64,000 nucleotides of DNA, taken from Streptomyces avidinii. GTDB taxonomy: Bacteria; Actinomycetota; Actinomycetes; Streptomycetales; Streptomycetaceae. The notes beneath the pieces are model-generated. The model saw nothing but the letters and a program-made list of their open reading frames with translations, did no database searches and was not told the DNA's origin. The DNA lies in NCBI RefSeq assembly GCF_014650695.1, contig NZ_BMVL01000004.1, positions 422,043 to 486,042 of the forward strand, written 5' to 3'. Made by a program: the position numbers and the translations under genes. Shown here in pieces: positions 24,942-34,483 of the stretch. How positions within the stretch are numbered: position 1 is the first letter of the stretch; each line of letters opens with the position of its first letter.

Positions 24942-25763
24942 TCAGACCCGGCACAGGATCTCGGCGTTCAGGACCGAGAACCACGCGTCGGGGTCCGCGC
25001 CCCAGGTGTGCCAGGACTCGGCGACGGCCGTCAGGTCCCGGGCCGTGGTGTGGCCGCCGCGGGTGGCGATGGCCGCGTACGCGGAGGCCCGGGTGCGGTC
25101 CGCCCACAGGGCCGACCACCAGGCGGTCTCCTCCGGGGTGGCGAAGCACCAGGCCGATGCCGAGGAGGTGACGTCCGTGAAACCGGCCTTGCGGGCCCAG
25201 GCCCGCAGGTGGCGGCCCGCGTCCGGTTCGCCGCCGTTGGCGCGGGCCACCCGCCGGTACAGGTCCAGCCAGTCGTCCAGGCCCGGCACGGCCGGGTACC
25301 AGGTCATCGCCGCGTAGTCGGCGTCGCGCGCGGCCACGATCCCGCCCGGCCGGCACACCCGTCGCATCTCGCGCAGTGCCTGCACCGGATCGCCGACGTG
25401 CTGCAGCACCTGGTGGGCGTGGACCACGTCGAAGGAGTCGTCCGGGAAGTCCAGCGCGTGGACGTCCGCGGCGGCGAAGGACACGGCGTCGCCCAGGCCG
25501 CGCTCCTCGGCGTAGGCGCGGGCCTGCTCCAGGACGTCCCCGGCGGCGTCGACAGCGGTGACGCGGCCGCCTGGCGCGACCAGCTCGGCCAGGTCCGCGG
25601 TGATCGTGCCCGGGCCGCAGCCGACGTCCAGCACCCGCATTCCGGGGCGCAGCTCGCCGATCAGGTACGCGGCGGAGTTCTCGGCGGTGCGCCAGCGGTG
25701 CGAGCGCAGGACCGACTCGTGGTGGCCGTGCGTGTAGACGGCGGTCTCCTTGGCGGCGTTCAT
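24942..25763 (-). CDS. SAM-dependent methyltransferase
   Basis: A 273-residue class I methyltransferase of the UbiE/Methyltransf_11 group. Motif I is V-L-D-V-G-C-G-P-G-T-I; later D-V-V-H-A-H-Q-V-L-Q-H and L-R-E-M-R-R-V-C-R-P-G-G follow. The substrate is unknown. It ends 4 bp from the convergent DUF5107 gene and is transcribed away from a region holding an inverted repeat (25857-25877). Confidence 0.87.
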   Translation of the reverse strand: MNAAKETAVYTHGHHESVLRSHRWRTAENSAAYLIGELRPGMRVLDVGCGPGTITADLAELVAPGGRVTAVDAAGDVLEQARAYAEERGLGDAVSFAAADVHALDFPDDSFDVVHAHQVLQHVGDPVQALREMRRVCRPGGIVAARDADYAAMTWYPAVPGLDDWLDLYRRVARANGGEPDAGRHLRAWARKAGFTDVTSSASAWCFATPEETAWWSALWADRTRASAYAAIATRGGHTTARDLTAVAESWHTWGADPDAWFSVLNAEILCRV

Positions 25764-25856
25764 GGCCGGTCCCCTCTTCGTTTCGTCGTCGAAGCGTGGG
25801 TTCCACCGTAGGCGATCCGTTCGTCATTCGAGACACGCGTTTTGAGATGTGGACAT

Positions 25857-25877
25857 CACCCTTGTGCGCCAAGGGTG
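25857..25877. promoter_or_regulatory. Operator-like inverted repeat between divergent genes
   Basis: CACCCTTG-TGCGC-CAAGGGTG is a perfect 8-5-8 inverted repeat in the 199-bp gap between a methyltransferase gene and a divergent TIGR03086-type gene. It could be a repressor site for either or both promoters. Confidence 0.45.
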
Positions 25878-25962
25878 TTGGTCGGGGCGGTGGCAGGGAG
25901 AAGCAGGTGCGAGGAGAGTGGCTGCGAGGGGCACATCCCCAGGGCGGACGGCGGTGAGGGGT

Positions 25963-26535
25963 ATGACGGACACGCTGCTCGAACGGCACGCCGAGGCGCT
26001 TCGGCTCTTCGGTGAGCGGGTGCGGGACGTGCGGGGCGACCAGTGGGGTGCGCCGACCCCGTGCGCGGAGTGGAACGTGCGGGAGCTGGTCAACCACGTC
26101 ACCGCGGAGCAGCTCTGGATCCCGCCGCTGGTCTCCGAGGGCCGCACCGTCGAGGAGCTGGCGGGAAGCTTCGCCGGTGACGTGCTGGGCGACGACCCGG
26201 TCGCGGCCTGGGACCGGGCCTCGGCCGCCGCGCACGCCGCCTTCGCCGCGTCCGGCGCGATGGGCAGGAGCGTGCGCCTCTCGTACGGGCCCGCGCTCGG
26301 GTCGGCGTACTGCTCGGAGCTGACCGCCGACTGCGTCGTGCACACCTGGGATCTCGCCCGGGGCCTCGGCGTCGGTGACCGGCTGCCCGACAGCCTCGTC
26401 GAGTTCTCGATCAAGGAGATCATGCCGTACGCCGACGGACTCGCGTCCAGTGGCGCGTACGCCGAGCCGGTGGAGGTCCCGGCGGGAGCGGACGCGCAGA
26501 CCCGCCTCCTCGCGATGGTGGGGCGGAAGGCCTGA
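25963..26535 (+). CDS. TIGR03086-family metal-binding protein (DinB/mycothiol-dependent fold)
   Basis: A 190-residue four-helix protein of the mycothiol-dependent maleylpyruvate-isomerase-like group: early H-A-E-A-L-R-L-F, then P-T-P-C-A-E-W-N-V-R-E-L-V-N-H-V, and D-C-V-V-H-T-W-D-L-A-R. The histidines of N-H and V-H-x-W-D are the usual metal ligands. The family likely uses mycothiol, the actinobacterial thiol. The ATG is preceded by GGTGAGGGG. Confidence 0.82.
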   Translation: MTDTLLERHAEALRLFGERVRDVRGDQWGAPTPCAEWNVRELVNHVTAEQLWIPPLVSEGRTVEELAGSFAGDVLGDDPVAAWDRASAAAHAAFAASGAMGRSVRLSYGPALGSAYCSELTADCVVHTWDLARGLGVGDRLPDSLVEFSIKEIMPYADGLASSGAYAEPVEVPAGADAQTRLLAMVGRKA

Positions 26536-26568
26536 CGCGCGGTGCCCGGGCATCCCGCACAACAGGCA

Positions 26569-26593
26569 TACCGCAATAAATAATCGTATAAAG
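26569..26593. other. AT-rich patch in the gap before the aminotransferase-like gene
   Basis: A short A/T-rich stretch (with AATAAATAATCGTATAAAGG) stands out sharply from surrounding DNA. TATAAA or its reverse-strand TTTATA could act as a -10 region for the gene at 26713, or the patch could be a melting/protein-binding site. The function is not evident. Confidence 0.35.
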
Positions 26594-26712
26594 GTCAGGT
26601 CTGGTGAGGCGACGCGGGCCCGGCGGGTCCGGCAGGACCGGCAGCTCCGGCAGGCCGCAGGCGGTGCAGGGCCCGGCAGACGTGGCAGGGCGAACGCGGA
26701 AGGCGGACAGCG

Positions 26713-27939
26713 GTGGCGGGGACGCAGCGTACGGCGGCGGAGGGCCGCGGCCCGGTCCGGTACGGCCCGCCCGCCCCCCAGCCCGGCCTGCCCGTGCTCC
26801 CCGAGCTGGTTTCCGTGCTGGCCGCAGCCGCCGGGCGCGCGGCCCCCGAGCCGCCGGGCGGTGGCGAGTCCGTACGGGAGGCCGCCTGCCGGCACTGGGG
26901 GCGGCGCGGCCTCGCCACCTCCCCGGAGAACGTGGCCGCGGGACCCGGAGCCCCCGCACTGCTGCTGGCCCTGCTCGGGGCGTACGGGGGAGACGTGATG
27001 CTGCCCCGGCCCTGTCCCGCCTGGTGGACCCCGCAGGTCCGGCTGCTGGGACAGCGCGCCTACCACGTGCCGACCCCGGCCGAATGCGGCGGGGTACCGG
27101 ACCCCTACGCCCTGCTGGAGACCGTACGACGGGTGCGCGCCGAGGGCGGCGACCCGCGGGTACTGCTGCTGTCGGTCGCGGACGACCCCACCGCGACCGT
27201 GCCGCCGCCCGAGATGCTGCACGAGGCGTGCGAGGCCGCCGCATCCGCCGGACTCTTCGTCGTCAGCGACGAGAGCTGGCGCGACACCGTCCACCGCCCC
27301 CACGACACCCTGGTCCTGAGCCCCGCCGAGATGCTGCCCGACCAGGCGGCGGCCCTCGTCGACCTGTCCGGGGCGCTGCTGCCCGCCGGCTGGCCCGCCG
27401 CGGTCGTCCGCTTCCCCGACACCCCGCGCGGGACCTGGCTGCGCGCCCGCACCCTCGACGTCCTCACCGCCACCGGCGCGATGGTCGCCGGCCCCGTCGC
27501 GGGAGCCGCCGCGCACGCCCTCGACGAACCCGACGCCGTCGCCGGCCGCGCCTGCGCCGCCGCGGCCCTGCACGGCGTGGTGGCCGCCGAGGCGCACCGC
27601 CGCCTGCTCGCGGCCGGAGCGCTGGCCCGGCCCCCGCAGGCCGGCCGACACCTGTACGCCGACCTCACGCCGCTGCGCTCCGGCCTGGCCCGGCAGGGGG
27701 TCGGTGACGCCATGGAACTGGAGGACTGGCTCGCCGGCCGGCTCGGCGCGCCCACGCCCGGCGGGCAGCGGTTCGCCGACGAACTGGGCGCGCTGCGGGT
27801 GAGGTTGTCCACCGGGCCGTTGCTGGGGGCCACCCCGCAGGAGCGGCTGGCCGCGCTCACCGCCCGCGATCCGCTGGAGCTCCCGCACGTACGCGACTCC
27901 CTGGAACTCCTCGGATCAGTCCTGGCCGGGCTGGCCTGA
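26713..27939 (+). CDS. Aminotransferase-like protein lacking the PLP lysine
   Basis: A 408-residue protein with fold-type-I aminotransferase layout: helical N-terminus, A-A-G-P-G-A-P-A-L-L phosphate-loop region, V-V-S-D-E-S-W (Asp186, normally pairing with the PLP ring) and a later small domain. Where active enzymes have S-x-S-K-x6-R-x-G, this protein reads D-L-S-G-A-L-L-P-A-G-W, so the Schiff-base lysine and phosphate arginine are absent. It is therefore probably a pseudo-enzyme with a binding or regulatory role. The GTG start at 26713 lacks a clear ribosome site. Confidence 0.75.
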   Translation: MAGTQRTAAEGRGPVRYGPPAPQPGLPVLPELVSVLAAAAGRAAPEPPGGGESVREAACRHWGRRGLATSPENVAAGPGAPALLLALLGAYGGDVMLPRPCPAWWTPQVRLLGQRAYHVPTPAECGGVPDPYALLETVRRVRAEGGDPRVLLLSVADDPTATVPPPEMLHEACEAAASAGLFVVSDESWRDTVHRPHDTLVLSPAEMLPDQAAALVDLSGALLPAGWPAAVVRFPDTPRGTWLRARTLDVLTATGAMVAGPVAGAAAHALDEPDAVAGRACAAAALHGVVAAEAHRRLLAAGALARPPQAGRHLYADLTPLRSGLARQGVGDAMELEDWLAGRLGAPTPGGQRFADELGALRVRLSTGPLLGATPQERLAALTARDPLELPHVRDSLELLGSVLAGLA

Positions 27940-27970
27940 CCTCCCGACCCCGGTGAACGGAGACTTCGCG

Positions 27971-29197
<1,227 letters not shown>

Positions 29198-29213
29198 GCG
29201 GCGCCGCCCGCGC

Positions 29214-29675
29214 TCAGTGGTGCCAGGCCTGTCCGCCCACGTTGTGGATGAACCGCTGGAGCACCTTGAGGGTGATCAGGTACTCCTCGTCGGAGATCCC
29301 CGCGTGCCGCTCGTCCCACAGGTCCTTCTGCAGGGCCGAGGCCCTGTCGAAGAACTCCCGGCCCTCGTGGGTCATCTCCAGGCGCCCTTCGGCGTCCTGG
29401 GTGATCCAGCCCTGGACGATGACGGAGTCCATCTCCTCGGACAGCGACTCCTCGCCCACCGCCAGGTAGCCCCGCAGGGTCTCGGTCACCTCGCCCCGGG
29501 TCCGGACCTCGTCACCGGCCAGCGCGACCCGGGCGAGGATCCACCACTGGGGCTGGGTGGTGCCGAGCCCGGCGAGCGCGCCGCGGGTGCGGGCCACGAC
29601 CGCGTCGTAGGCGGCCCAGCTCCAGTAGCCGATGGGCTGGCGGATCAGCTCGGCGTCGTCGTGCGAGTACTCCAT
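29214..29675 (-). CDS. MarR-like winged-helix regulator
   Basis: A 153-residue protein with MarR-like arrangement: helix 1 Y-W-S-W-A-A-Y-D-A-V-V-A-R-T-R-G-A-L, a winged-helix core with V-T-E-T-L-R-G-Y-L and D-S-V-I-V-Q-G-W-I-T-Q-D-A-E-G-R-L-E-M-T-H-E-G-R, and a C-terminal dimerisation helix. Ligand and targets are unknown. The ATG at 29675 follows a GGGGAG site. It is convergent with the MBL gene and divergent from the serine hydrolase, which it might control. Confidence 0.78.
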   Translation of the reverse strand: MEYSHDDAELIRQPIGYWSWAAYDAVVARTRGALAGLGTTQPQWWILARVALAGDEVRTRGEVTETLRGYLAVGEESLSEEMDSVIVQGWITQDAEGRLEMTHEGREFFDRASALQKDLWDERHAGISDEEYLITLKVLQRFIHNVGGQAWHH

Positions 29676-29955
29676 GGTGGATCGTCTCCCCGTTCGCTGT
29701 GCAGGATCGTGCGCTGAGCAAGACCCTATGGACTCAAGCGCACTTGAGGTCCAGCCCGCGGCTTGATCCGTCGCGCGCCCGCAGCCGTGGGGCAGGGCCC
29801 GGCGGGTCGCCGCGATCCTGGTCCCCGCGGTCGTCTGCGAGCCGCCGGGTGATCCGGTACCCGGACGGATCCGCGGGGTGGGACGGGGCCTCCCCTGGTA
29901 AAATCGGGGAGTTCCAGCCGTGTCGGGGGCCGAGCGCAACGGTCGTGATGCGCGC

Positions 29956-31263
29956 ATGAAGACCTCCCGGGCGAAGCGCCGTACCCCCGCCCTGCTGGCG
30001 CCCTGCGTGGCGCTCCTGATCGCGGGCGGCACCCTTCCCGCCGCCCCGCCCGCCCTGGCCCTCACGGATCCGCCGGGCACGCCCTCGGCGACGGCGAGCG
30101 CCCCCGCCGCCGATCCCGACTCCTCGGCGCTGAAGCCCATCGATCCGGCCGCCCTCCGGGCCTCCGTCGAACGCGTCGTAAAGAAGCTCATGGTGCCCGG
30201 TGCGATGGTGCTGCTCCGTACGCCGCAGGGCACCTACCGGGCCGCCGTCGGCACCACCGAGCGGGGTGGCGCCCGGCCGCCGGACGCGCAGGACCACTTC
30301 CGGATCGCCTCCAACACCAAGACCATGACCTCGGCGCTGATCATGCTCCTTGCCCAGGACGGCAGACTCCGCCTGAGCGACCCGGTGTCCCAGTACGTCG
30401 CGGACGTGCCCGACGGCGCGAACATCACCGTCGCCGAACTGCTCAGGATGCGCAGCGGGCTCTACAACTACACCTCCGCACCCGAACTCTCCGCCGCCCT
30501 CGACGCCGACCCCGGCAGGGCCTACACCCCGCAGGACGTCCTGGCCATGGCCTTCCGCAGGCCGCCGAACTTCGCACCCGACGCGGATTACGAGTACTCC
30601 AACACCAACTACGCCCTGCTCGGCCTCGTCGCCGAGAAGGCCGGCGGCCGCCCGCTGGCCCAGCAGTTCCGCGACCGGCTGTACGCCCCGCTGGGCCTCG
30701 CGGGCACAGCGCTCCCCGGCATCCACGACCGGTCCCTCGCCGAGCCCTACGCCCACGGCTACATGTACGGCGGCACCTCCTACGCCCTGGTCGACAAGCC
30801 CTACCCGGCCGCCGTGCGCGAGGCGGCCGAGTCGGGGAAGCTCGCGCCCATCGACTACACCCACCAGAACCCCTCCTACGCCACCGCCGCAGGGGGCGCC
30901 GTCTCCACCGCGCAGGACCTGGCCACCTGGATCCGGGCGCTGGTGACGGGCAAGGTCCTGGACCCCGCGACCCAGCGGCAGTGGCTCGACAGCCCGCAGG
31001 CGGAGGACCCGGCCGCGCCCGACGGCCATAAGTACGGCTACGGCATCGCGTACCAGAAGTTCGGCCCGAAAGCGGCCATGTACTACCACGGCGGTGAACT
31101 CCCGGGCTTCAACTCCTTCATCGGCCACGACCCGGTCAACGACGTGACGCTCATCGTCTGGACGAACCTGACGCTGTCGCCCGACGGACGGACCACGGCC
31201 CAGGCCATGCTGCCCACGCTCCTCAACCAGATCTACACCGGCCTCGACCTCCCCACCGTCTGA
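29956..31263 (+). CDS. Secreted serine hydrolase, class C beta-lactamase / D-Ala-D-Ala carboxypeptidase type
   Basis: A 435-residue penicillin-binding-type enzyme with a Sec signal peptide (K-R-R, hydrophobic stretch to about residue 36). All three active-site boxes are present: S-N-T-K (119-122), Y-S-N (about residue 215) and H-G-G (about 379). The likely role is D-alanyl-D-alanine carboxypeptidase or esterase in the cell envelope. The promoter is plausible: TAAAAT at 29897-29902, about 55 bp upstream of the ATG. A GTG start 12 codons earlier is possible. Confidence 0.9.
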   Translation: MKTSRAKRRTPALLAPCVALLIAGGTLPAAPPALALTDPPGTPSATASAPAADPDSSALKPIDPAALRASVERVVKKLMVPGAMVLLRTPQGTYRAAVGTTERGGARPPDAQDHFRIASNTKTMTSALIMLLAQDGRLRLSDPVSQYVADVPDGANITVAELLRMRSGLYNYTSAPELSAALDADPGRAYTPQDVLAMAFRRPPNFAPDADYEYSNTNYALLGLVAEKAGGRPLAQQFRDRLYAPLGLAGTALPGIHDRSLAEPYAHGYMYGGTSYALVDKPYPAAVREAAESGKLAPIDYTHQNPSYATAAGGAVSTAQDLATWIRALVTGKVLDPATQRQWLDSPQAEDPAAPDGHKYGYGIAYQKFGPKAAMYYHGGELPGFNSFIGHDPVNDVTLIVWTNLTLSPDGRTTAQAMLPTLLNQIYTGLDLPTV

Positions 31264-31392
31264 CCCCCGCCCGGCATTGGAGTGGCCGGCGCAGTCTCCG
31301 GTGGCGTGGCTCCCGCACCGGCGGGCGGCTCTTCCTAGGGTCGGCGGGGGTACGGCACCGGGCCGACCGTCCAGATCTGTGGTGGGTGAGTC

Positions 31393-32361
31393 GTGGAACG
31401 CATGACGGCCGAGTCGCGAACGATCCATCCCCCGGCCGGCTCCGGCCGCCCGGCCGCCGCCGGGCGGTGGACCCGGCGGCTGGCCGCCGCGGCGGGGCTG
31501 CTGCTGCTCTGCGCGCTCCCCGTGGGGGCCGCGGGAGCCGCGCAGCCGGGTGACGTACGGTCGCCCGCGGGCCCGCCGCTGTACGTGTCCGACTACGGCA
31601 ACAACCGGGTGGTGGCCCTGCCCATGGACGGCGGCCAGCAGATCACCGTCCCCCTCGAGGACCTGGTGCGGCCGACCGGCATGGCATGGGACGCCGCGGG
31701 CCGGCTCTACGTCTCCGACACCGGAAACAACCGGGTGGTCGTGCTGCCCCCGGACGGCGGGGAGCAGTCCGTCGTTCCCACGGTCGACCTGTCGCGCCCG
31801 CTGGGGCTCGCCGTCGACCAGGCCGGGAACCTCTACATCGCCGACAGCTTCAACGACCGGATCGTGCGGGTGGCAGCCGGCGGCGGGGCCCGGACGACCG
31901 TCCCCACCACCGGATTGCTGCACCCCTGGGGGCTCGCGTGGGCGCCCGGCGGGGACCTGTACGTCTCCGACTTCGTCAACGACCGCGTCGTGCGGGTGGC
32001 CGTGGACGGCAGCGGCCAGACCACCGTGCCCACCACCGGCCTCTCCCAGCCGACCGGGCTCGCCGTGAACGCCGCCGGTGACCTCTACATCGCCGACAGC
32101 GGCAACAACCGCGTGGTGAAGGTGGCGGCGGCCGGCGGAGCGCAGACCACCGTGCCCACCACCGGTCTGAACTCGCCGCTGGGTCTCGCGCTCGACGGCT
32201 CCGGCAACCTCTACGTGGCCGACGGCTTCAACAACCGGGTGGTGCGCGTCCGGGAGACGGGCGGCGGGCAGGTCACGCTCTCCTTCACCGGCCTCAACAC
32301 CCCGACGGGCCTCTCGTTCCCGCCGGTCACCGCACGGCCGGGGCACGGCGAGGACCGGTAG
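31393..32361 (+). CDS. Secreted NHL-repeat beta-propeller protein
   Basis: A 322-residue exported protein. After a signal peptide (A-A-A-A-G-L-L-L-L-C-A-L-P-V, about residues 33-55) come six repeats of about 42 residues, each with L-Y-(V/I)-(S/A)-D-x-x-N-(N/D)-R-(V/I)-V and a T-T-V-P-T-T-G-L linker. This makes a six-bladed NHL propeller. The sequence closely resembles the extracellular sensor of mycobacterial PknD, but no kinase or transmembrane anchor is attached, so it is probably a binding protein. A TAGGGT box (31336-31341) precedes it. Confidence 0.85.
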   Translation: MERMTAESRTIHPPAGSGRPAAAGRWTRRLAAAAGLLLLCALPVGAAGAAQPGDVRSPAGPPLYVSDYGNNRVVALPMDGGQQITVPLEDLVRPTGMAWDAAGRLYVSDTGNNRVVVLPPDGGEQSVVPTVDLSRPLGLAVDQAGNLYIADSFNDRIVRVAAGGGARTTVPTTGLLHPWGLAWAPGGDLYVSDFVNDRVVRVAVDGSGQTTVPTTGLSQPTGLAVNAAGDLYIADSGNNRVVKVAAAGGAQTTVPTTGLNSPLGLALDGSGNLYVADGFNNRVVRVRETGGGQVTLSFTGLNTPTGLSFPPVTARPGHGEDR

Positions 32362-32395
32362 GGGAGAGGACCGGTGGCGGAACGGGGCGGCGGGG

Positions 32396-33022
32396 CTACT
32401 GCTTCGGCCGCACGCGGCGCCACAGCGGGGGGCCCGCGCTGACCGCGAGGGCCAGCCCGACCGCCATGGCCACGCCCTTCCAGGGCTCCGAGAAGAGCGT
32501 GCCGCCCAGGATCCCGATCAGGCTGTACGTCGCCGCCCAGGCCAGGCACGCCGGGGCGTCGCCGCGGGCGAAGCGGCGCAGCGGCATCCGCGCCAGCAGG
32601 CAGGCCAGCATCACCGGGATCCGGCCCGCCGGGACCAGCCGCGAGAGGACCAGGACCAGCACCCCGTGTTCGTCCAGCCTCGTCTGTGCCTGCTCCAGCC
32701 GCTCCGGCGTGGCCCGCCCACGCAGCGTCTCCAGCCAGCGCGAGCCGCCCCGCGAGCGCACCCCGCGGTGCCCCAGCCAGTACAGCGCCATGTCCCCGGT
32801 GAAGGCCGCCAGCGCCGACACTCCGAACACCAGCAACACCCCGTAGGGCGCCTGGTGGTGGAACGCCACCACCGCCGCCGAACTCACCAGCGCCCCCGTG
32901 GGGATGACGGGCACCAACGCGCCCAGTGCCACCAGCAGGAACAGCGCCGGGTAGCCCACCGCCTGCTGGGTGCTCTCCGGTGGTACCTGGCCGGCCGCCG
33001 TCGCGAGCTCGCGCCATGTCAC
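32396..33022 (-). CDS. DedA-family membrane protein
   Basis: A 208-residue DedA/SNARE-associated membrane protein. The family pattern is L-V-P-V-I-P-T-G-A-L-V near residue 38, then G-D-M-A-L-Y-W-L-G-H-R-G and S-R-L-V-P-A-G-R-I-P-V. Four or five membrane helices are visible. DedA proteins are thought to flip lipids (C55-P or phospholipids). The GTG start at 33022 overlaps the stop of the upstream MBL gene by 4 bp (GTGA), so the two form a coupled pair. Confidence 0.87.
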   Translation of the reverse strand: MTWRELATAAGQVPPESTQQAVGYPALFLLVALGALVPVIPTGALVSSAAVVAFHHQAPYGVLLVFGVSALAAFTGDMALYWLGHRGVRSRGGSRWLETLRGRATPERLEQAQTRLDEHGVLVLVLSRLVPAGRIPVMLACLLARMPLRRFARGDAPACLAWAATYSLIGILGGTLFSEPWKGVAMAVGLALAVSAGPPLWRRVRPKQ

Positions 33023-33795
33023 GGCAGTCGCACCCGCTCGCCGTGCCGCGGCACCCGCACGGTCACCTTCGGCGCCAGCTGCCGCGCAAGCCGCTCGAAC
33101 TCCTCGCCCGGCGCGTGGAATTCGTGCGGCCGCACCGCGTCCATTCCCACCGGCCAGTACGTCCCGTAGTGGACCGGGACCGCAGCCGCGGGCGCCAGCC
33201 GCGCCAGCGCGTGCGCCGCCCGGCCCGCGTCCAGGTGTCCCGGGCCCAGGTAGGGACCCCAGCCGCCCACCGGCAGCAGGGCCACGTCCACCGGTCCGAC
33301 CTCCTCGGCCATCGTGTCGAACAGCCCGGTGTCCCCGGCGAAGTAGGTCCGCTCCGCGCCCCGCACCACGTACCCGAGCGCCGGGCACAGGTGCGGACCG
33401 AACGGCAGCCGCCGTCCGTCGTGCCGCGCGGGGACCGCCCTGACCCGTACGCCGTCCCGTACGGCGACCTCCTCTCCCGCCGCCAGTTCCGTCACCGCCA
33501 GCCCGCGCAGCCCGGCGACCCGGGCCAGCCCCGGCACCGCCCGGCGCGCCCCGCGCGGCACCAGCAGCCGGGTGCCGGGCGCGAGCCGCGCCAGCGACGG
33601 CAGATGGAGATGGTCGGCGTGCAGGTGCGAGACCAGCACCACGTCCGCCACCGCGGCCTCGGGAGGGGGCACGGCGCCGCGCCGCCGCCGCAGGTGCGCG
33701 AGCCGTCGTCCGAACAGCGGGTCCGTCAGCAGCCGGACCCCGGAGTCCTCGACGGTGCACGTGGCATGACCCCACCAGGTGAGCTCCACCGGCAC
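33019..33795 (-). CDS. MBL-fold metallo-hydrolase (UlaG-like)
   Basis: A 258-residue metallo-beta-lactamase-fold protein: V-E-L-T-W-W-G-H-A-T-C at the start, metal motif S-H-L-H-A-D-H-L-H, Y-F-A-G-D-T-G-L-F and the late V-P-V-H-Y-G-T-Y. It is cytosolic with no signal peptide. The second MBL gene in 6 kb, it differs clearly from the first. The GTG at 33795 has a GGAGGG site 5 nt upstream. It is coupled to dedA downstream, hinting at a membrane-lipid-related substrate, which is inference. Confidence 0.86.
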   Translation of the reverse strand: MPVELTWWGHATCTVEDSGVRLLTDPLFGRRLAHLRRRRGAVPPPEAAVADVVLVSHLHADHLHLPSLARLAPGTRLLVPRGARRAVPGLARVAGLRGLAVTELAAGEEVAVRDGVRVRAVPARHDGRRLPFGPHLCPALGYVVRGAERTYFAGDTGLFDTMAEEVGPVDVALLPVGGWGPYLGPGHLDAGRAAHALARLAPAAAVPVHYGTYWPVGMDAVRPHEFHAPGEEFERLARQLAPKVTVRVPRHGERVRLP

Positions 33796-33927
33796 CCGGC
33801 CCTCCCTCCCTCGCGCCTCGTTCCCGAGCCTAGGGTGTGTCCCTGGACTCTGCCCCCTGCGGCCGCTCGGAACCGGATCCCGCAGCCCCCTCCTCTCCGG
33901 CGGGAGATCGGAGTAGGGTCCGGCGGC

Positions 33928-34332
33928 ATGGAAGAGTTGCGCGTGGCCGCGATCACCAGCCTGGCCCCGCTCGAGGACCTGGATGCCGACCCGTTCGCCG
34001 TGGACACCCGAAGCCAGCACGCCATGTGCGCGCGCTGGGCCGCCGACCGGGGTTACGTCGTGACGAAGCAGTTGCTGGTCTACGGGCTGCGCGCCGACCA
34101 CTGCGGGCTCTGGACCGCCATCGACACCGGGCAGGTCGACCTCTTCGTGGCCGCCAACCACCGGGTGCTGGCCCGCGCACTGAGCTCGGTCGAGGAGTTC
34201 ACCGCCGAGTGCGAGCGGCGCGGCGTACGGCTGGAGACCGCCGGGGGCGAGGAGCCCCGGTACACCTCCGCGATGAAGGCCGAGGTGCACCGCCGGCTGT
34301 CCATGCCGACGGCCGGCTACGACGGCACCTGA
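33928..34332 (+). CDS. Isolated resolvase-like domain protein, catalytically degenerate
   Basis: A 134-residue protein resembling only the N-terminal catalytic domain of serine recombinases: S-Q-H-A-M-C-A-R-W-A-A-D-R-G-Y-V-V corresponds to the first helix, and D-L-F-V-A-A-N-H-R-V-L-A-R... F-T-A-E-C-E-R-R-G-V-R-L-E-T to the D-R-L-x-R strand-helix. The catalytic R-V-S is replaced (A-I-T-S-L) and the D-R of D-R-L-S-R is H-R. No DNA-binding domain follows. A binding or regulatory role is more likely than recombination. TAGGGT (33914-33919) lies 8 nt before the ATG, suggesting leaderless transcription. Confidence 0.6.
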   Translation: MEELRVAAITSLAPLEDLDADPFAVDTRSQHAMCARWAADRGYVVTKQLLVYGLRADHCGLWTAIDTGQVDLFVAANHRVLARALSSVEEFTAECERRGVRLETAGGEEPRYTSAMKAEVHRRLSMPTAGYDGT

Positions 34333-34483
34333 CGCACCCCGCCCCGCCTCACCCTGCACCGTCTGTCCTGCCCCGACGGTCACCTCGCCGTACTCCTGTG
34401 CGCCTTCCGCGCCGCCCGACCGGGCGCGCCGGGCTGTGCGAGCCTGGAAGGCGGGACGGGACGGGGCTCGCGGAGGTGGCGGC

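Noticed and set aside
25764-27888. Very long minus-strand open frame (984 codons overall) across several genes
   Set aside because: It is an antisense frame of real plus-strand genes created by GC-rich codons; the translation is repetitive and domain-free outside the true methyltransferase.
33928-34332. Active site-specific recombinase and associated integrated element
   Set aside because: Catalytic residues and the DNA-binding domain are missing, and no attachment-site repeats, tRNA or phage genes lie nearby.
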